Assembly (NCBI RefSeq): GCF_017052585.1 | Contig: NZ_JAFFHZ010000001.1 | Location: 1,918,501 to 1,982,500, forward strand | From: Paenibacillus apiarius | Lineage (GTDB): Bacteria > Bacillota > Bacilli > Paenibacillales > Paenibacillaceae | Reading direction: 5' to 3' | Length of the DNA: 64,000 bases | Shown here: piece by piece, positions 1-8,737 of the stretch | Layout: each line of letters starts with the position of its first letter | Numbering within the stretch: position 1 is the stretch's first letter | Notes under the pieces: model-generated | The model's database searches: none | Seen by the model: the letters and a program-made list of their open reading frames with translations, nothing else | What the model was told of the DNA's origin: nothing | Position numbers and translations under genes: made by a program

Positions 1-237
1 TCCTAAGGAGACGTAAGCCCTGCCCTTCTTCAAATCCATGGCGCTTCCTATAATCCCGTGCACGAACTCGACGACCCATTCCATGAAATTTTGCAATTTG
101 GAAGGGTTCTCTACCGACAAGTTGCGAACGGCCAGACGGGCTAGCACGAAGACGATAGTCATACTGATGAGAAGCGTTAGGATGATAGATAGATCAAGGC
201 GCAGTCCCAAAACCTCGATAATCGGTGCTGAATGCAA
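1..237 (-). CDS. atpB: F0F1 ATP synthase subunit a (partial, N-terminal part)
   Basis: This is the membrane proton-channel subunit a of the ATP synthase. The first 79 residues are visible before the window edge cuts the gene. The start is a TTG at 237 (HSAPIIEVLGL follows), chosen because AAGGGGTG lies about 7 nt upstream and no suitable ATG exists nearby. The NPSKLQNFMEWVVEFVHGII segment is typical of the N-terminal region of Bacillus-type AtpB. One hydrophobic segment (LSIILTLLISMTIVFVLA) is the first membrane helix. It follows atpI on the same strand, as in other Bacillota atp operons, so the rest of the operon should continue beyond position 1. Confidence 0.93.
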   Translation of the reverse strand, partial: MHSAPIIEVLGLRLDLSIILTLLISMTIVFVLARLAVRNLSVENPSKLQNFMEWVVEFVHGIIGSAMDLKKGRAYVSLG

Positions 238-264
238 TGTGTTCACCCCTTTCCAATAAGCTGC

Positions 265-642
265 TTATTCACTTTTTTTCCATTCCATAATGATGCTTAC
301 GGAAATTGTCAATATTTGCATAAATATCAACCCCGCAATTGTCGACACAAGCGACACCTGCTCGAACTTTATGCCAATCATGACTGCCAACAGCACGATG
401 CACATTCTCGTTACGAGTCCAAGGTTGTACCGCTTCCGCTCCTGGCTTACGGCGAGTTCGGCAAGCTGTCTAACTTTCATCGACAAATAGCGCGCGTTAA
501 TTAAGCCGGCGACCGTTCCCAGCGTCAAGCCGGCAGCGTAAGGCCGGTAATCCGGTGAAAAAGCCCATACGAGAAGGAACACCGACATTAGGATGAACGC
601 CACCCTGGTCACGGCATGGACAATCGAAGTCATATCATTCAT
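265..642 (-). CDS. atpI: ATP synthase subunit I
   Basis: A small membrane protein of about 125 residues, with four hydrophobic segments and the arrangement typical of AtpI, which helps assemble the c-ring of the F0F1 ATP synthase. The start MNDMTSIVHA at 642 is preferred over an upstream ATG at 669 because GGGGGAA sits just upstream and this start overlaps the end of the preceding gene by 8 nt, suggesting translational coupling. Its place directly before atpB is the usual Bacillota order. Sequence similarity in this family is low, so the name rests largely on position, size and hydrophobicity. Confidence 0.85.
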   Translation of the reverse strand: MNDMTSIVHAVTRVAFILMSVFLLVWAFSPDYRPYAAGLTLGTVAGLINARYLSMKVRQLAELAVSQERKRYNLGLVTRMCIVLLAVMIGIKFEQVSLVSTIAGLIFMQILTISVSIIMEWKKSE

Positions 643-868
643 CTTGTTCCCCCATGAACTTTTTGACAAAGTAGATGATGTTCACGATACCGAGGCACAT
701 CCCGGATATCATTCCTGCGGCAAGCCAAATCTTTGGCCCGTCCAACACTTGCGCCAGCCACTTCCCCGCAAAGTATCCGATGATGATGTACACGGCAAGC
801 ATAACACCTGCCCCACCAATACTAAGGGCGGTCAGCCAAGCGCTTTCATTGCGTTTCGGCGTTTTCAT
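635..868 (-). CDS. atpZ: AtpZ/AtpI-family small membrane protein
   Basis: A 77-residue protein with two membrane helices (SIGGAGVMLAVYIIIGYFAG and a second one ending in FVKKFMGEQDE). The GGxGxxLAxxxxxGYFxGxWLD-like pattern is that of the AtpZ/AtpQ proteins encoded at the head of atp operons, proposed in other species to act with AtpI, possibly in magnesium or calcium transport or synthase assembly. It is the first gene after the promoter at 888-917 and overlaps atpI. The ribosome binding site (ATGGGAA) is weak. Confidence 0.8.
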   Translation of the reverse strand: MKTPKRNESAWLTALSIGGAGVMLAVYIIIGYFAGKWLAQVLDGPKIWLAAGMISGMCLGIVNIIYFVKKFMGEQDE

Positions 869-887
869 AGGCTAATAATTCCCATTC

Positions 888-917
888 ATTTTACTTAACA
901 ATACGAGATTTTGTCAA
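888..917 (-). promoter_or_regulatory. Sigma-A-type promoter of the atp operon
   Basis: On the minus strand TTGACA (917-912) and TAAAAT (893-888) are separated by 18 nt, about 20 nt before the start codon of the AtpZ-like gene. The match to the sigma-A consensus is good. It gives the atp operon its own promoter, separate from wecB upstream. Confidence 0.75.
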
Positions 918-1044
918 TTCATAAAAACCCTGTATTTATAAGGATGAAAACGATGTATTTTGCCTTCTGATGTCGCAAAAATCCGCGCAAACCGTACAGT
1001 ATCACTGTATGCTGGAACGTTATGCTCTAGAAGACAGCTTGAAA

Positions 1045-2199
1045 TCAAATTGTGAACGTTGTGTGAAAAGCCTCCGGACGCTCCGCCTGCAGTCCAAAAT
1101 TGTGAAGAATCGCACTGACAATGCGTTGCGACGCTTTGCCGTCTCCATATGGATTGGCGGCTTTGCTCATCCTTGCATAGGTTGATTCATCCGACAGCAA
1201 TGCCTTTGTACGCTCATACACCATCTCCTCTTCCGTACCGACCAGTTCCAATGTGCCTGCATCGATGCCTTCCGGTCGTTCGGTAGTTTCGCGAAGGACG
1301 AGCACCGGTATGCCAAATGACGGTGCTTCCTCCTGGAGACCGCCCGAATCGGTAAGTATGAGATGCGTATGAGGATAAAAATTATGAAAGTCCACCACAT
1401 CAAACGGGTCAATCAGCTTAATGCGCGGGTGATCCCCCAACATCTCATAGGCCGGTTCACGAACTGCCGGACTAAGATGGACCGGATACACGATGGCGAT
1501 ATCCTCGAACTCGTCCGCTATGCGGCGCACGGCGCGGAATATATTGCGGTGCGGTTCTCCCTGCGATTCACGGCGGTGAGCCGTCATCAGCACGAGCCGC
1601 TTGCCCTGTGCCCAATCGAGCACTTCATGCGTGTAATCGGATCGTACTGTATATTGAAACACATCTGTTACCGTGTTGCCTGTGACAAATATCGATGAAT
1701 CTTTCTTATTTTCGTGTCTCAAGTTATTTGCCGACCAATCGGTAGGCGCGAAATGCAGGTCTGCCAATACTCCGGTCAATTGCCGGTTCATTTCTTCCGG
1801 ATACGGCGACATTTTATTCCATGTCCGCAATCCTGCCTCGACGTGCCCAACTTGGATCTGCTGCAAAAATGCGGCATAACTAGCCAAGAAGGTGGTGAGC
1901 GTATCTCCGTGCACAAGCACGATATCCGGCTTCGCCTCCCGCAGCACCGGCTCCAATCCTTGCAGCACCCGAATCGAAATGTCATTCAGCGTCTGGCTCG
2001 CCTGCATGATGTTCAAGTCGTAATCAGGCTTGATGCTGAATACATCGAGCACCTGGTCCAACATCTGACGATGTTGGCCCGTGACGCACACGATGGACTC
2101 GATTTGTTCCGGATGTTTCTGCAATTCCAGGATGAGCGGCGCCATCTTAATCGCTTCGGGGCGCACACCGAACACCGTCATTACTTTCACTTTGGACAT
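1045..2199 (-). CDS. wecB: UDP-N-acetylglucosamine 2-epimerase (non-hydrolysing)
   Basis: Cytoplasmic enzyme interconverting UDP-GlcNAc and UDP-ManNAc, used for teichoic-acid linkage units and other cell-surface polymers (MnaA in Bacillus). The 384-residue length is normal for the family. Visible family motifs are the N-terminal VFGVRPEAIKMAPLI, GHVEAGLRT near residue 115, LTDSGGLQEEAPSFGIPVLV near residue 285 and RETTERPEG directly after it. A clear GGAGG lies 8 nt before the ATG. It sits between upp and the atp operon, a common position in Paenibacillus-like genomes. Confidence 0.95.
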   Translation of the reverse strand: MSKVKVMTVFGVRPEAIKMAPLILELQKHPEQIESIVCVTGQHRQMLDQVLDVFSIKPDYDLNIMQASQTLNDISIRVLQGLEPVLREAKPDIVLVHGDTLTTFLASYAAFLQQIQVGHVEAGLRTWNKMSPYPEEMNRQLTGVLADLHFAPTDWSANNLRHENKKDSSIFVTGNTVTDVFQYTVRSDYTHEVLDWAQGKRLVLMTAHRRESQGEPHRNIFRAVRRIADEFEDIAIVYPVHLSPAVREPAYEMLGDHPRIKLIDPFDVVDFHNFYPHTHLILTDSGGLQEEAPSFGIPVLVLRETTERPEGIDAGTLELVGTEEEMVYERTKALLSDESTYARMSKAANPYGDGKASQRIVSAILHNFGLQAERPEAFHTTFTI

Positions 2200-2229
2200 C
2201 TTCTAATCCTCCGTAGTCTAAACATATTG

Positions 2230-2859
2230 TTACTTCGTGCCGAACAGACGATCTCCTGCATCGCCCAATCCAGGCACGATGTAACCGTGATCATCCAGAC
2301 GCTCGTCCAATGCTGCCAGGTAAATATCCACATCCGGATGCGCCTCCTGCACTGCCTTGACACCTTCTGGCGCGGCGATTAGGCATGCAAGCTTAATCTG
2401 CGTGCAATCGCGTTTCTTCAGCGCATCGATGGCAGCAATGGCCGAGCCGCCTGTTGCGAGCATCGGATCAATGACGATAAGCGCGCGCTCGTGCACATCC
2501 GTAGGCAGCTTGGTGTAGTATTCTACTGGTTTCAAGGTTTCCGGGTCGCGGAACAAACCGACATGTCCAATTTTGGCGCCGGGAATCAGCTTGACGATGC
2601 CTTCCACCATGCCTAACCCCGCACGAAGGATCGGTATGATACCAAGCATCCGCCCCGCAATGATTTTGCTTTCCGTCTCAGCCACCGGTGTCTCCACCGT
2701 GATGGTCTGCAGCGGCAGCTCGCGCGTAATCTCATACGCCATCAAGGTTGCCACTTCGTCCACCAGTTCCCGGAAATCTTTCGTATTCGTGCGTTTGTCA
2801 CGAATTAATGTCACTTTGTGTTGAATCAAAGGATGATCGCAAATGACCAATTTGCCCAT
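2230..2859 (-). CDS. upp: Uracil phosphoribosyltransferase
   Basis: Converts uracil and PRPP to UMP in pyrimidine salvage. With the start [10 protein letters not shown] at 2859 the protein has 209 residues, the standard family length; a GGAGGG lies 8 nt upstream, and a longer reading with 13 extra residues is not supported. The PRPP-binding loop [17 protein letters not shown] is near residue 130, and the C-terminal [11 protein letters not shown] is typical. The glyA-upp order is the same as in Bacillus subtilis. Confidence 0.97.
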   Translation of the reverse strand: MGKLVICDHPLIQHKVTLIRDKRTNTKDFRELVDEVATLMAYEITRELPLQTITVETPVAETESKIIAGRMLGIIPILRAGLGMVEGIVKLIPGAKIGHVGLFRDPETLKPVEYYTKLPTDVHERALIVIDPMLATGGSAIAAIDALKKRDCTQIKLACLIAAPEGVKAVQEAHPDVDIYLAALDERLDDHGYIVPGLGDAGDRLFGTK

Positions 2860-3235
2860 ATAACATGTCCCTCCGCTTTTTACTCTCGTTGCCTTCAAGT
2901 TATCAGTTTACGCTAAACAGGCTCTATTATAACATTTGAAGCCCATTACTGCACAGTGTTCCCCATCACTTTTGGCAACCTTTTTCCCGACTACCTGAAA
3001 TTGGAAAAGAAAGAGCCGCTGTACTATTAGTAAACATTCCTTGGATTGGTTATACATGCAAACGGACAAGCCATGAGAAAAAGGTAAATGCGCCCCTCCT
3101 TCACAAGTACAACGACTCGCGCTCCGCTGCTGCCGTCTTAACGCTCAGCCGGCCGGACAAGCAAAAACAGGCCGCGCATGCCCGCTTGAGGCATTCACGG
3201 CCTATGTCAGCGGGAGCTTGCTCCCGCCTTTACCA
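2860..3235. other. Intergenic region upstream of upp
   Basis: This 376-nt stretch holds no gene I can support. Minus-strand TATAAT at 2931-2926 could be the -10 box of a upp promoter, but no good -35 is seen at the right distance. The region next to glyA has two GC-rich inverted repeats: GGCCG/CGGCC-type arms around 3160-3202 and the perfect hairpin at 3210-3227. Confidence 0.5.
3210..3227 (-). terminator. Hairpin after glyA
   Basis: Perfect inverted repeat GCGGGAGC/GCTCCCGC with a 2-nt centre (or a shorter stem with a 4-nt loop), 9 nt past the glyA stop codon. No T-run follows on the minus strand, so it may be a weak terminator or a 3'-end stabiliser. Confidence 0.5.
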
Positions 3236-4486
3236 TTAATATTTCAATGTCTCATACAACGGATATTGCGCGGTCAAGTCACGGACCATGCCGCGGGCCT
3301 TATCCAATACCGCCGCATCTGCCGGATTTTTGAGTGTCATGGCGATAACCTGTCCGATAATGCGCATAGCCGCTTCATCCATGCCGCGCGAAGTTGCCGC
3401 CGGCGTGCCAATGCGGATCCCGCTTGTAATGAACGGGCTCGTCGGGTCGAACGGAATCGCGTTCTTGTTCACGGTGATTCCAACGGAGTCAAGAACTTTT
3501 TCCGCATCTTTACCCGTAATGTTAATGCTGCGCGTATCGATCAGCATGAGATGATTGTCCGTACCGCCGGATACGATTGTCAATCCTTCCTCGATGAGGG
3601 AATCGGCCAATACTTTCGCATTTTTGATTACCTGCTCGGCATACTGCTTGAAAGAAGGCTGCAGCGCTTCGCCCAAGGCCACCGCTTTGGATGCGATGAC
3701 GTGCATGAGCGGGCCGCCTTGCGTTCCCGGGAACACTGCCTTGTCAATCGCCTGCGCCCATGCTTGGCGGCACAGAATCATGCCTCCGCGCGGACCGCGC
3801 AGCGTCTTATGTGTCGTCGTCGTTACAAAATGGGCGTGTGGAACCGGGCTCGGATGCAATCCTGCCGCTACAAGGCCGGCAATGTGAGCCATGTCGACAA
3901 AGAACAGCGCGCCTACATCATTCGCAATGGAGGCCAGCGCCTCGAAATCGATGGTGCGCGGATAAGCGCTGGCGCCGGCAACGAGCATTTTCGGACGGTG
4001 TTTGAAAGCTGCCTTGCGCACCTTATCATAATCGATGCGGAACGTATCCTCTTCGACGCCATATGCGACGAAGTTATACAACAGGCCGGAAGCGTTGACA
4101 GGACTGCCATGCGTCAAGTGACCACCATGCGCCAAGTCCATTCCGAGCACCGTATCTCCCGGTTTCAATGCCGCTAAATATACGGCCATGTTCGCCTGCG
4201 CGCCGGAATGCGGCTGCACGTTGACGTGCTCCGCTCCGAACAGCTCCTTCGCGCGATCCCGCGCAATGTTCTCGACGATGTCGACGTGCTCGCAGCCGCC
4301 GTAGTAGCGTTTGCCCGGATAGCCTTCCGCATATTTGTTCGTAAGCACCGTCCCCATCGCTTCCATCACCGCTTCACTGACGATGTTCTCCGAAGCGATA
4401 AGTTCAATGTTATTGCGCTGGCGCTGCAGCTCCAGATCCATCGCTTTCAATACGTCCGGATCGGATTGTCTTAAATGATCTACCAT
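3236..4486 (-). CDS. glyA: Serine hydroxymethyltransferase
   Basis: PLP enzyme that moves a one-carbon unit from serine to tetrahydrofolate, giving glycine. At about 416 residues it has the normal family size. The PLP-lysine motif [15 protein letters not shown] is near residue 225, and the substrate region [12 protein letters not shown] is near residue 120. The start [10 protein letters not shown] at 4486 puts the GGAGG 9 nt upstream; an ATG two codons earlier (4490-4492) is only 2 nt from it. The neighbouring upp, ywlG and rpiB match the B. subtilis gene order. Confidence 0.97.
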   Translation of the reverse strand: MVDHLRQSDPDVLKAMDLELQRQRNNIELIASENIVSEAVMEAMGTVLTNKYAEGYPGKRYYGGCEHVDIVENIARDRAKELFGAEHVNVQPHSGAQANMAVYLAALKPGDTVLGMDLAHGGHLTHGSPVNASGLLYNFVAYGVEEDTFRIDYDKVRKAAFKHRPKMLVAGASAYPRTIDFEALASIANDVGALFFVDMAHIAGLVAAGLHPSPVPHAHFVTTTTHKTLRGPRGGMILCRQAWAQAIDKAVFPGTQGGPLMHVIASKAVALGEALQPSFKQYAEQVIKNAKVLADSLIEEGLTIVSGGTDNHLMLIDTRSINITGKDAEKVLDSVGITVNKNAIPFDPTSPFITSGIRIGTPAATSRGMDEAAMRIIGQVIAMTLKNPADAAVLDKARGMVRDLTAQYPLYETLKY

Positions 4487-4594
4487 TAGCATAGCCCTCC
4501 CATTGTTAAATTACCTTAATTGCATTGTATGACAACGCATTCTGCGTTAAGGTTCAAACATGTTATCGACATCCGGCAGCCTTGCCCGCTCATC

Positions 4595-5227
4595 CTACTT
4601 ACAGGAATCTGTGTCTGATAAGTCTGGAAGCCGGTAGACAGCCCTCTCCCCGCCAATAAGCTTCGGCCGCGTTGCCGCCATATTGACTCTCGCCTTGCCG
4701 ATATAGCGCGGCTCAGTGCGGAGCGGCACGGCGACCCGGCGTATATGCATGCCGATAAGCGTCTCGCCGATATCGATTCCGGCATCCGCCGATATCGTTT
4801 CCGCCAGACAGGCAGCCGGCAAGCTCCGGTATGCGCAAGCAGCCATAGAGCCGCCCGCAGTCGGTACAGGCACTGCAGCAACTTCCTCCAGCCCGAATCG
4901 TTCGAGCGTGCGCCGTTCTACGACGAGCGCGCGGTTGAGGTGCTCACAGCATTGATATGCCATGTGCAGGCCGAATTCCGCACGCAGCACATCCAATCCG
5001 GCATAAATCTCCTGGGCTGCATCAAGCGTGCCTGACGTTCCTATCCGCGCCCCGGCCACTTCACTCGTGCTGCACCCGATGACAACCAGCTGCCCGGGCT
5101 TCAATCCCGCCGCCTGCACAAGGGCTCTTGCAGCCGCTTCCGCTTGCATTCGATAGCCCTTCGCAGACGAAACAACATCAGCCGATGTCTCCGAATGCTG
5201 TTGTCCTTTAGTTTGATTATTCATCAA
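4595..5227 (-). CDS. ywlG: UPF0340/TIGR01440 family protein (YwlG)
   Basis: A 210-residue cytoplasmic protein of unknown function, recognisable as YwlG by position and by the VVIGCSTSEVAGARIGT motif near residue 47, YQCCEHLNRALVVE near residue 91 and VPVPTAGGSMA near residue 120. The family is conserved across Bacillota between rpiB and glyA, as here. The first codon is TTG at 5227 (8 nt after GGAGG) or the ATG next to it at 5224. No pathway role can be assigned from the sequence. Confidence 0.9.
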   Translation of the reverse strand: MMNNQTKGQQHSETSADVVSSAKGYRMQAEAAARALVQAAGLKPGQLVVIGCSTSEVAGARIGTSGTLDAAQEIYAGLDVLRAEFGLHMAYQCCEHLNRALVVERRTLERFGLEEVAAVPVPTAGGSMAACAYRSLPAACLAETISADAGIDIGETLIGMHIRRVAVPLRTEPRYIGKARVNMAATRPKLIGGERAVYRLPDLSDTDSCK

Positions 5228-5245
5228 TAACTTTACCTCCGCTTA

Positions 5246-5704
5246 TTACGGTGCAGGGTGATATTTGTGCTCCACATCGGATACCTTGCCCAGACGCCCT
5301 ATATGACGTTCGCCTTGGCTGAATTCCGTACTCAGCCAAACACGCGCGATTTCCTCGGCGAGTCCTGGCCCGATGACACGCTCCCCCATGGCCAGCACAT
5401 TCGTATCATTATGCTCGCGGGTCGCTTTTGCAGAGAAGAGATCGTGAACGAGCGCGCAGCGCACGCCCGGCACCTTGTTCGCGGCGATGGACATACCGAT
5501 GCCCGTGCCGCAAATGAGCACACCCCGGTCCGCTTCTCCGGAAGCAACCATCTCTGCAACCGGCACCGCATAATCTGGATAGTCTACCGATTCCGTACAA
5601 TTGCAGCCCAAGTCAACAACATCATGACCCAAGTCCTTAATGACTGAAATAATTCCATCTTTCAACCGCACACCGGCATGATCTGCGCCTACGGCAATTT
5701 TCAT
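5246..5704 (-). CDS. rpiB: Ribose 5-phosphate isomerase B
   Basis: Interconverts ribose 5-phosphate and ribulose 5-phosphate in the pentose phosphate pathway. The protein MKIAVGADHAGVRLK... is 152 residues long, as expected for RpiB. It shows the Asp-His pair near residue 9, the catalytic cysteine in LICGTGIGMSIAANK near residue 66, and HDLFSAKATREHND near residue 88. The start at 5704 is set by GGAGGG 6 nt upstream; an open frame extends about 70 codons further but has no family similarity. It is the orthologue of ywlF. Confidence 0.95.
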   Translation of the reverse strand: MKIAVGADHAGVRLKDGIISVIKDLGHDVVDLGCNCTESVDYPDYAVPVAEMVASGEADRGVLICGTGIGMSIAANKVPGVRCALVHDLFSAKATREHNDTNVLAMGERVIGPGLAEEIARVWLSTEFSQGERHIGRLGKVSDVEHKYHPAP

Positions 5705-6123
5705 CGTCATTCCCTCCATCCGTTCGTCTTTCATTAAGGCGCATCCAACGTTGTTCATGAGACAAGCCATGGCTCTATTATAACGAATTTCCGGGAAATT
5801 GGAGCAAACAAATTGCGATTTCCCTTCTCTGTTAATACAATCCCCATAGACAAGCGCCTCATTCAAATACTGGATGATCACTCCGTTTAGCGGTTTCCAC
5901 AGGATTACATCCAAGTCGGATCAATACCATTTATACCATATATATCATAATATAGCATGAAAAAAAGAGCATAGCATGGCAATTGCCATACACTGCTCTT
6001 TCGCCCAGGCGACCGGCCGTATTATTCGATGCTCCATCGTGGTTACCCACTTTCGTCGCCAGTTACATCGAACCTGCATCTTCTATCCCTGATGATAAAG
6101 GATACTGAACTGAAATGCAATCC
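5705..6123. other. Intergenic region between ywlE and rpiB
   Basis: A 419-nt gap, unusually long for this otherwise compact block. It contains the terminator at 5960-6001 and an AT-rich stretch (5925-5960) right after it that could hold the rpiB promoter. No gene or known RNA motif was recognised. Confidence 0.5.
5960..6001 (-). terminator. Rho-independent terminator after ywlE
   Basis: On the minus strand AAAGAGCA ... TGCTCTTT form the outer stem and ATGGCA/TGCCAT the inner one, followed by seven T. It ends the transcript coming from spoIIR-tsaC-mntP-ywlE and separates it from rpiB. Confidence 0.8.
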
Positions 6124-6705
6124 CTATTTGTCCAGCATATCCAGCAGTAAATGGAGAGCCGCGCGAATTTCCGCCGCCGTCATTCGGTACTGCTCCAACG
6201 TGCCTCCGAACGGATCCGCCACATCCATGCTCGGTGCGCGCTGTTGCAGTTCAAAGAGCTGCTTCCGTTCTTCTTCGGTCGGCTCTTCGCCAAGCGCCAG
6301 CTTCAACTGCAGTTCCGCCGCCATAGCAAGCAGCTGTTCCCGTTCTTGTACTGCCGCTCCGTCTTGTTCCACATACTCTTTCAGCGCGAACGTCTTGTCC
6401 GCTGCATGAGGAAAACGCTGCAGCACATGCTGCTTATGACCAAGGGTCAACGTCAAAATAATATCCGCCCACTGTACCCCTTCCTCGTTCAGGGCAGTAG
6501 ACCGAAACATCCGGTGGCTCGTAATTTGCTGCTCGGCCAGCGCTTCGGCCGCATTCTCCGAAATGGGAGTGCCATCCCATGCCGCCACTCCGGCGGACTT
6601 CACCTCTAGTTCCAAAGACCGCTCTTCCGCCAAATGCCTTAGCATCGCTTCTGCCATTGGACTGCGGCAAGTGTTGCCTGTGCATACAAATAAGATGCGC
6701 TTCAT
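6124..6705 (-). CDS. ywlE: Low-molecular-weight protein phosphatase, YwlE type (protein-arginine phosphatase)
   Basis: A cysteine phosphatase of the low-molecular-weight family. The P-loop CTGNTCRS (C8 to R14) and the general-acid motif DPFGGTLEQY near residue 160 are both present. The threonine inside the P-loop (CTGNTC) is the feature linked to arginine-phosphate specificity in B. subtilis YwlE. At 193 residues it is about 40 longer than usual: a Glu/Gln/Leu-rich, probably helical insertion lies between LKEYV and DVADPFGG, right before the catalytic aspartate. A strong GGGGGGA lies before the ATG. Its position next to mntP and tsaC matches B. subtilis. Confidence 0.9.
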   Translation of the reverse strand: MKRILFVCTGNTCRSPMAEAMLRHLAEERSLELEVKSAGVAAWDGTPISENAAEALAEQQITSHRMFRSTALNEEGVQWADIILTLTLGHKQHVLQRFPHAADKTFALKEYVEQDGAAVQEREQLLAMAAELQLKLALGEEPTEEERKQLFELQQRAPSMDVADPFGGTLEQYRMTAAEIRAALHLLLDMLDK

Positions 6706-6755
6706 ATCGCATCCCCCCTTCTCGTGAAGTTCTCATCCATCTATTGTACCCTATG

Positions 6756-7322
6756 TCAAGAAGGGATCAAAAACAAAATGCCAAAAACGAGCAGTATAGC
6801 ACCGCCCACGGCTTCGCCGTACTCACCGATATACTGCCCGGCATGATGTCCAAGCAGCAGCCCGACAATGGACATTGCCCCGCCAAACAGGCCGAACGCA
6901 ACGATTGTAATGAGCAAGTCAGAGCGGAACATGCCGAGCGTTACACCGACGGAGAACGAATCGACACTAACGCTCAGCGCGAACCAAATCGTCCCCCACA
7001 ATGAAGCCGTATCGATAAAGTGGGATGATTCCCCTTTGAACGAGCTGTAAATCATATGTCCGCCAAGGATCACAAGAAGGGCTCCGGCAGCCATTGCCGT
7101 CATCTTCCCGAGGACGATGCCTATATATACGCCTGTTATGACGCCCATTAACGGCATCAATACATGAAAGAACGCGATGACGATGCTGATGCGAAAGGCA
7201 TCCATCCGCCTCACCCCTCTCATTCCGATGCCGATGCATAGGGAAAAGGCATCCGAACCGAGTGCCAGGGCCATAACGAGAATCGTCATCCATTGTCCAA
7301 TGGGTACAGCCGTTTCCCACAT
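6756..7322 (-). CDS. mntP: Manganese efflux pump MntP
   Basis: Inner-membrane exporter that lowers cytoplasmic Mn(II). The 188-residue protein has six hydrophobic segments. It carries the paired aspartate motifs ALGSDAFSLCIGIG near residue 20 and LSVSVDSFSVGVTLG near residue 120, the metal-binding repeats of MntP (YwlD, DUF204). GGAGAGAGG precedes the ATG. I saw no yybP-ykoY manganese riboswitch in the 86-nt gap upstream, so control probably comes from the operon promoter. Confidence 0.95.
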   Translation of the reverse strand: MWETAVPIGQWMTILVMALALGSDAFSLCIGIGMRGVRRMDAFRISIVIAFFHVLMPLMGVITGVYIGIVLGKMTAMAAGALLVILGGHMIYSSFKGESSHFIDTASLWGTIWFALSVSVDSFSVGVTLGMFRSDLLITIVAFGLFGGAMSIVGLLLGHHAGQYIGEYGEAVGGAILLVFGILFLIPS

Positions 7323-7408
7323 TTGCCTCTCTCCTCGTCCGATCGTCTTTAATCAACGTATGCGGACAAGGGCGGGATCATGACAAGCTCTATTTTACCC
7401 AAATCATA

Positions 7409-8737
7409 TCATTGGCAACGAATGATGCGGTGACCGGCCGCTTTAACGAGCCGGTTCATGACGGCAAGCCCCATGCCTTCCGTCGGGCAGGCCTCCGCCA
7501 GCATATAGGTGGCTCCAGCCTCATCGAAATGGCGCAGCGCATCATATAAATAATGGGCCGCCTCCTCCAGCGCCTCCACGCTGCCTAGCGAGACGACGAT
7601 GTCCGCCCGGTATCGCTCGGCATGCTCTCTAAATGCCAATACACCGGTCGTCTCGCCGCGTTGTTTGGCTGCATCCAATTCCGCCTGGATGCACTGGCTT
7701 ACGCGCTCCGCAGACACTCCCTTAACAATAGAAAGCGTGCCTTGCGGCGCATAATGCGTATATTTCATTCCAGGCGAGCGCGGTGCAGGTTGAACCGGGG
7801 AAAGCCCAGCTGAGCGGTCTGCCACTTGCTCTGACATGAAGCCTGCTGCGGGTTCCTCCATTGGTGTTCCAGCCGCAAGCCCCGCAGCATGATCTGCCAT
7901 ACGCTTTGTGGAGCTCGGTGCCGACGAAGGGGTAACAGGCGGTGCTGCTTCCGTCATGCCCCCATTCGGATCAACCGCCGGATCGACCGTCACCTCGGCG
8001 GCCACTTCACGCAGCATCGCTGTCGTAATTCCGCCCGGGCGCAGCACATGGACTCGATCGCCCTGCACTTCAAGCACCGTGGACTCCACGCCGACACCAG
8101 CCGGGCCGCCGTCAACGATGCCGCCAATACGGCCGTCCAGGTCCGCGCGCACATGCTCCGCGCGAGTCGGGCTCGGCCTTCCCGAGCGGTTCGCGCTCGG
8201 TGCCGCTATCGGGCGCCCTGCAGCGCGAATAAGCGCAAGCGCCGTATCGTGTGCCGGCATACGCACGCCCACGGTGTCGAGACCGGCGGTCACAGAGGAA
8301 GAGACCGCCTGCGGCCGGACGGGCAGCACGATGGTGAGCGGCCCCGGCCAAAAGCGTTCCATCAACCGCTTCGCGGTGTCTCCGTACGGCAGCACCAGCT
8401 CATCGAGCTGCGCCATATCCGCGATATGCACGATGAGCGGGTTGTCGGACGGGCGTCCCTTGGCGGCAAAAATGCGCTGCACAGCCTCAGCATCGCAGGC
8501 GTTCGCCCCGAGGCCGTATACCGTCTCTGTCGGGAAGGCAATCGTCTGCCCTGCTGCCAGCATGGCGGCAGCCTCTGCAATGCACGCTTGCTCTCGTACC
8601 GGAATCGCCTTATCCACCGTCCACCACTTTGTGGCTTGCGGCTCCGCCTTGGCTTGGTTGATGGGCGTTTCTATGCCGTTGCCGTTTACTTCAACTTTAA
8701 CTTCAACTTCGACTTTGCTGTCATTTGATTTGTTCAT
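7409..8737 (-). CDS. tsaC: Threonylcarbamoyl-AMP synthase (Sua5/YwlC type)
   Basis: Makes threonylcarbamoyl-AMP for the t6A37 modification of ANN-decoding tRNAs. The YrdC domain (about residues 40-235) shows FPTETVYGLGANACD and KGRPSDNPLIVHI. The Sua5 domain follows from about residue 320 (MKYTHYAPQGTLSIV to the C-terminus). At 442 residues it is about 90 longer than B. subtilis YwlC. The extra length is a charged N-terminal tail containing VEVEVKVEV and an Ala/Pro-rich linker of roughly 70 residues between the domains with imperfect repeats (ADHAAGLAAGTP, ADRSAGLSPVQP). AAGGA lies 9 nt before the ATG. Confidence 0.95.
   Translation of the reverse strand: MNKSNDSKVEVEVKVEVNGNGIETPINQAKAEPQATKWWTVDKAIPVREQACIAEAAAMLAAGQTIAFPTETVYGLGANACDAEAVQRIFAAKGRPSDNPLIVHIADMAQLDELVLPYGDTAKRLMERFWPGPLTIVLPVRPQAVSSSVTAGLDTVGVRMPAHDTALALIRAAGRPIAAPSANRSGRPSPTRAEHVRADLDGRIGGIVDGGPAGVGVESTVLEVQGDRVHVLRPGGITTAMLREVAAEVTVDPAVDPNGGMTEAAPPVTPSSAPSSTKRMADHAAGLAAGTPMEEPAAGFMSEQVADRSAGLSPVQPAPRSPGMKYTHYAPQGTLSIVKGVSAERVSQCIQAELDAAKQRGETTGVLAFREHAERYRADIVVSLGSVEALEEAAHYLYDALRHFDEAGATYMLAEACPTEGMGLAVMNRLVKAAGHRIIRCQ

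Noticed and set aside
3000-3235. glyA downstream region as a glycine riboswitch
   Set aside because: It is on the 3' side of glyA and shows only simple hairpins.
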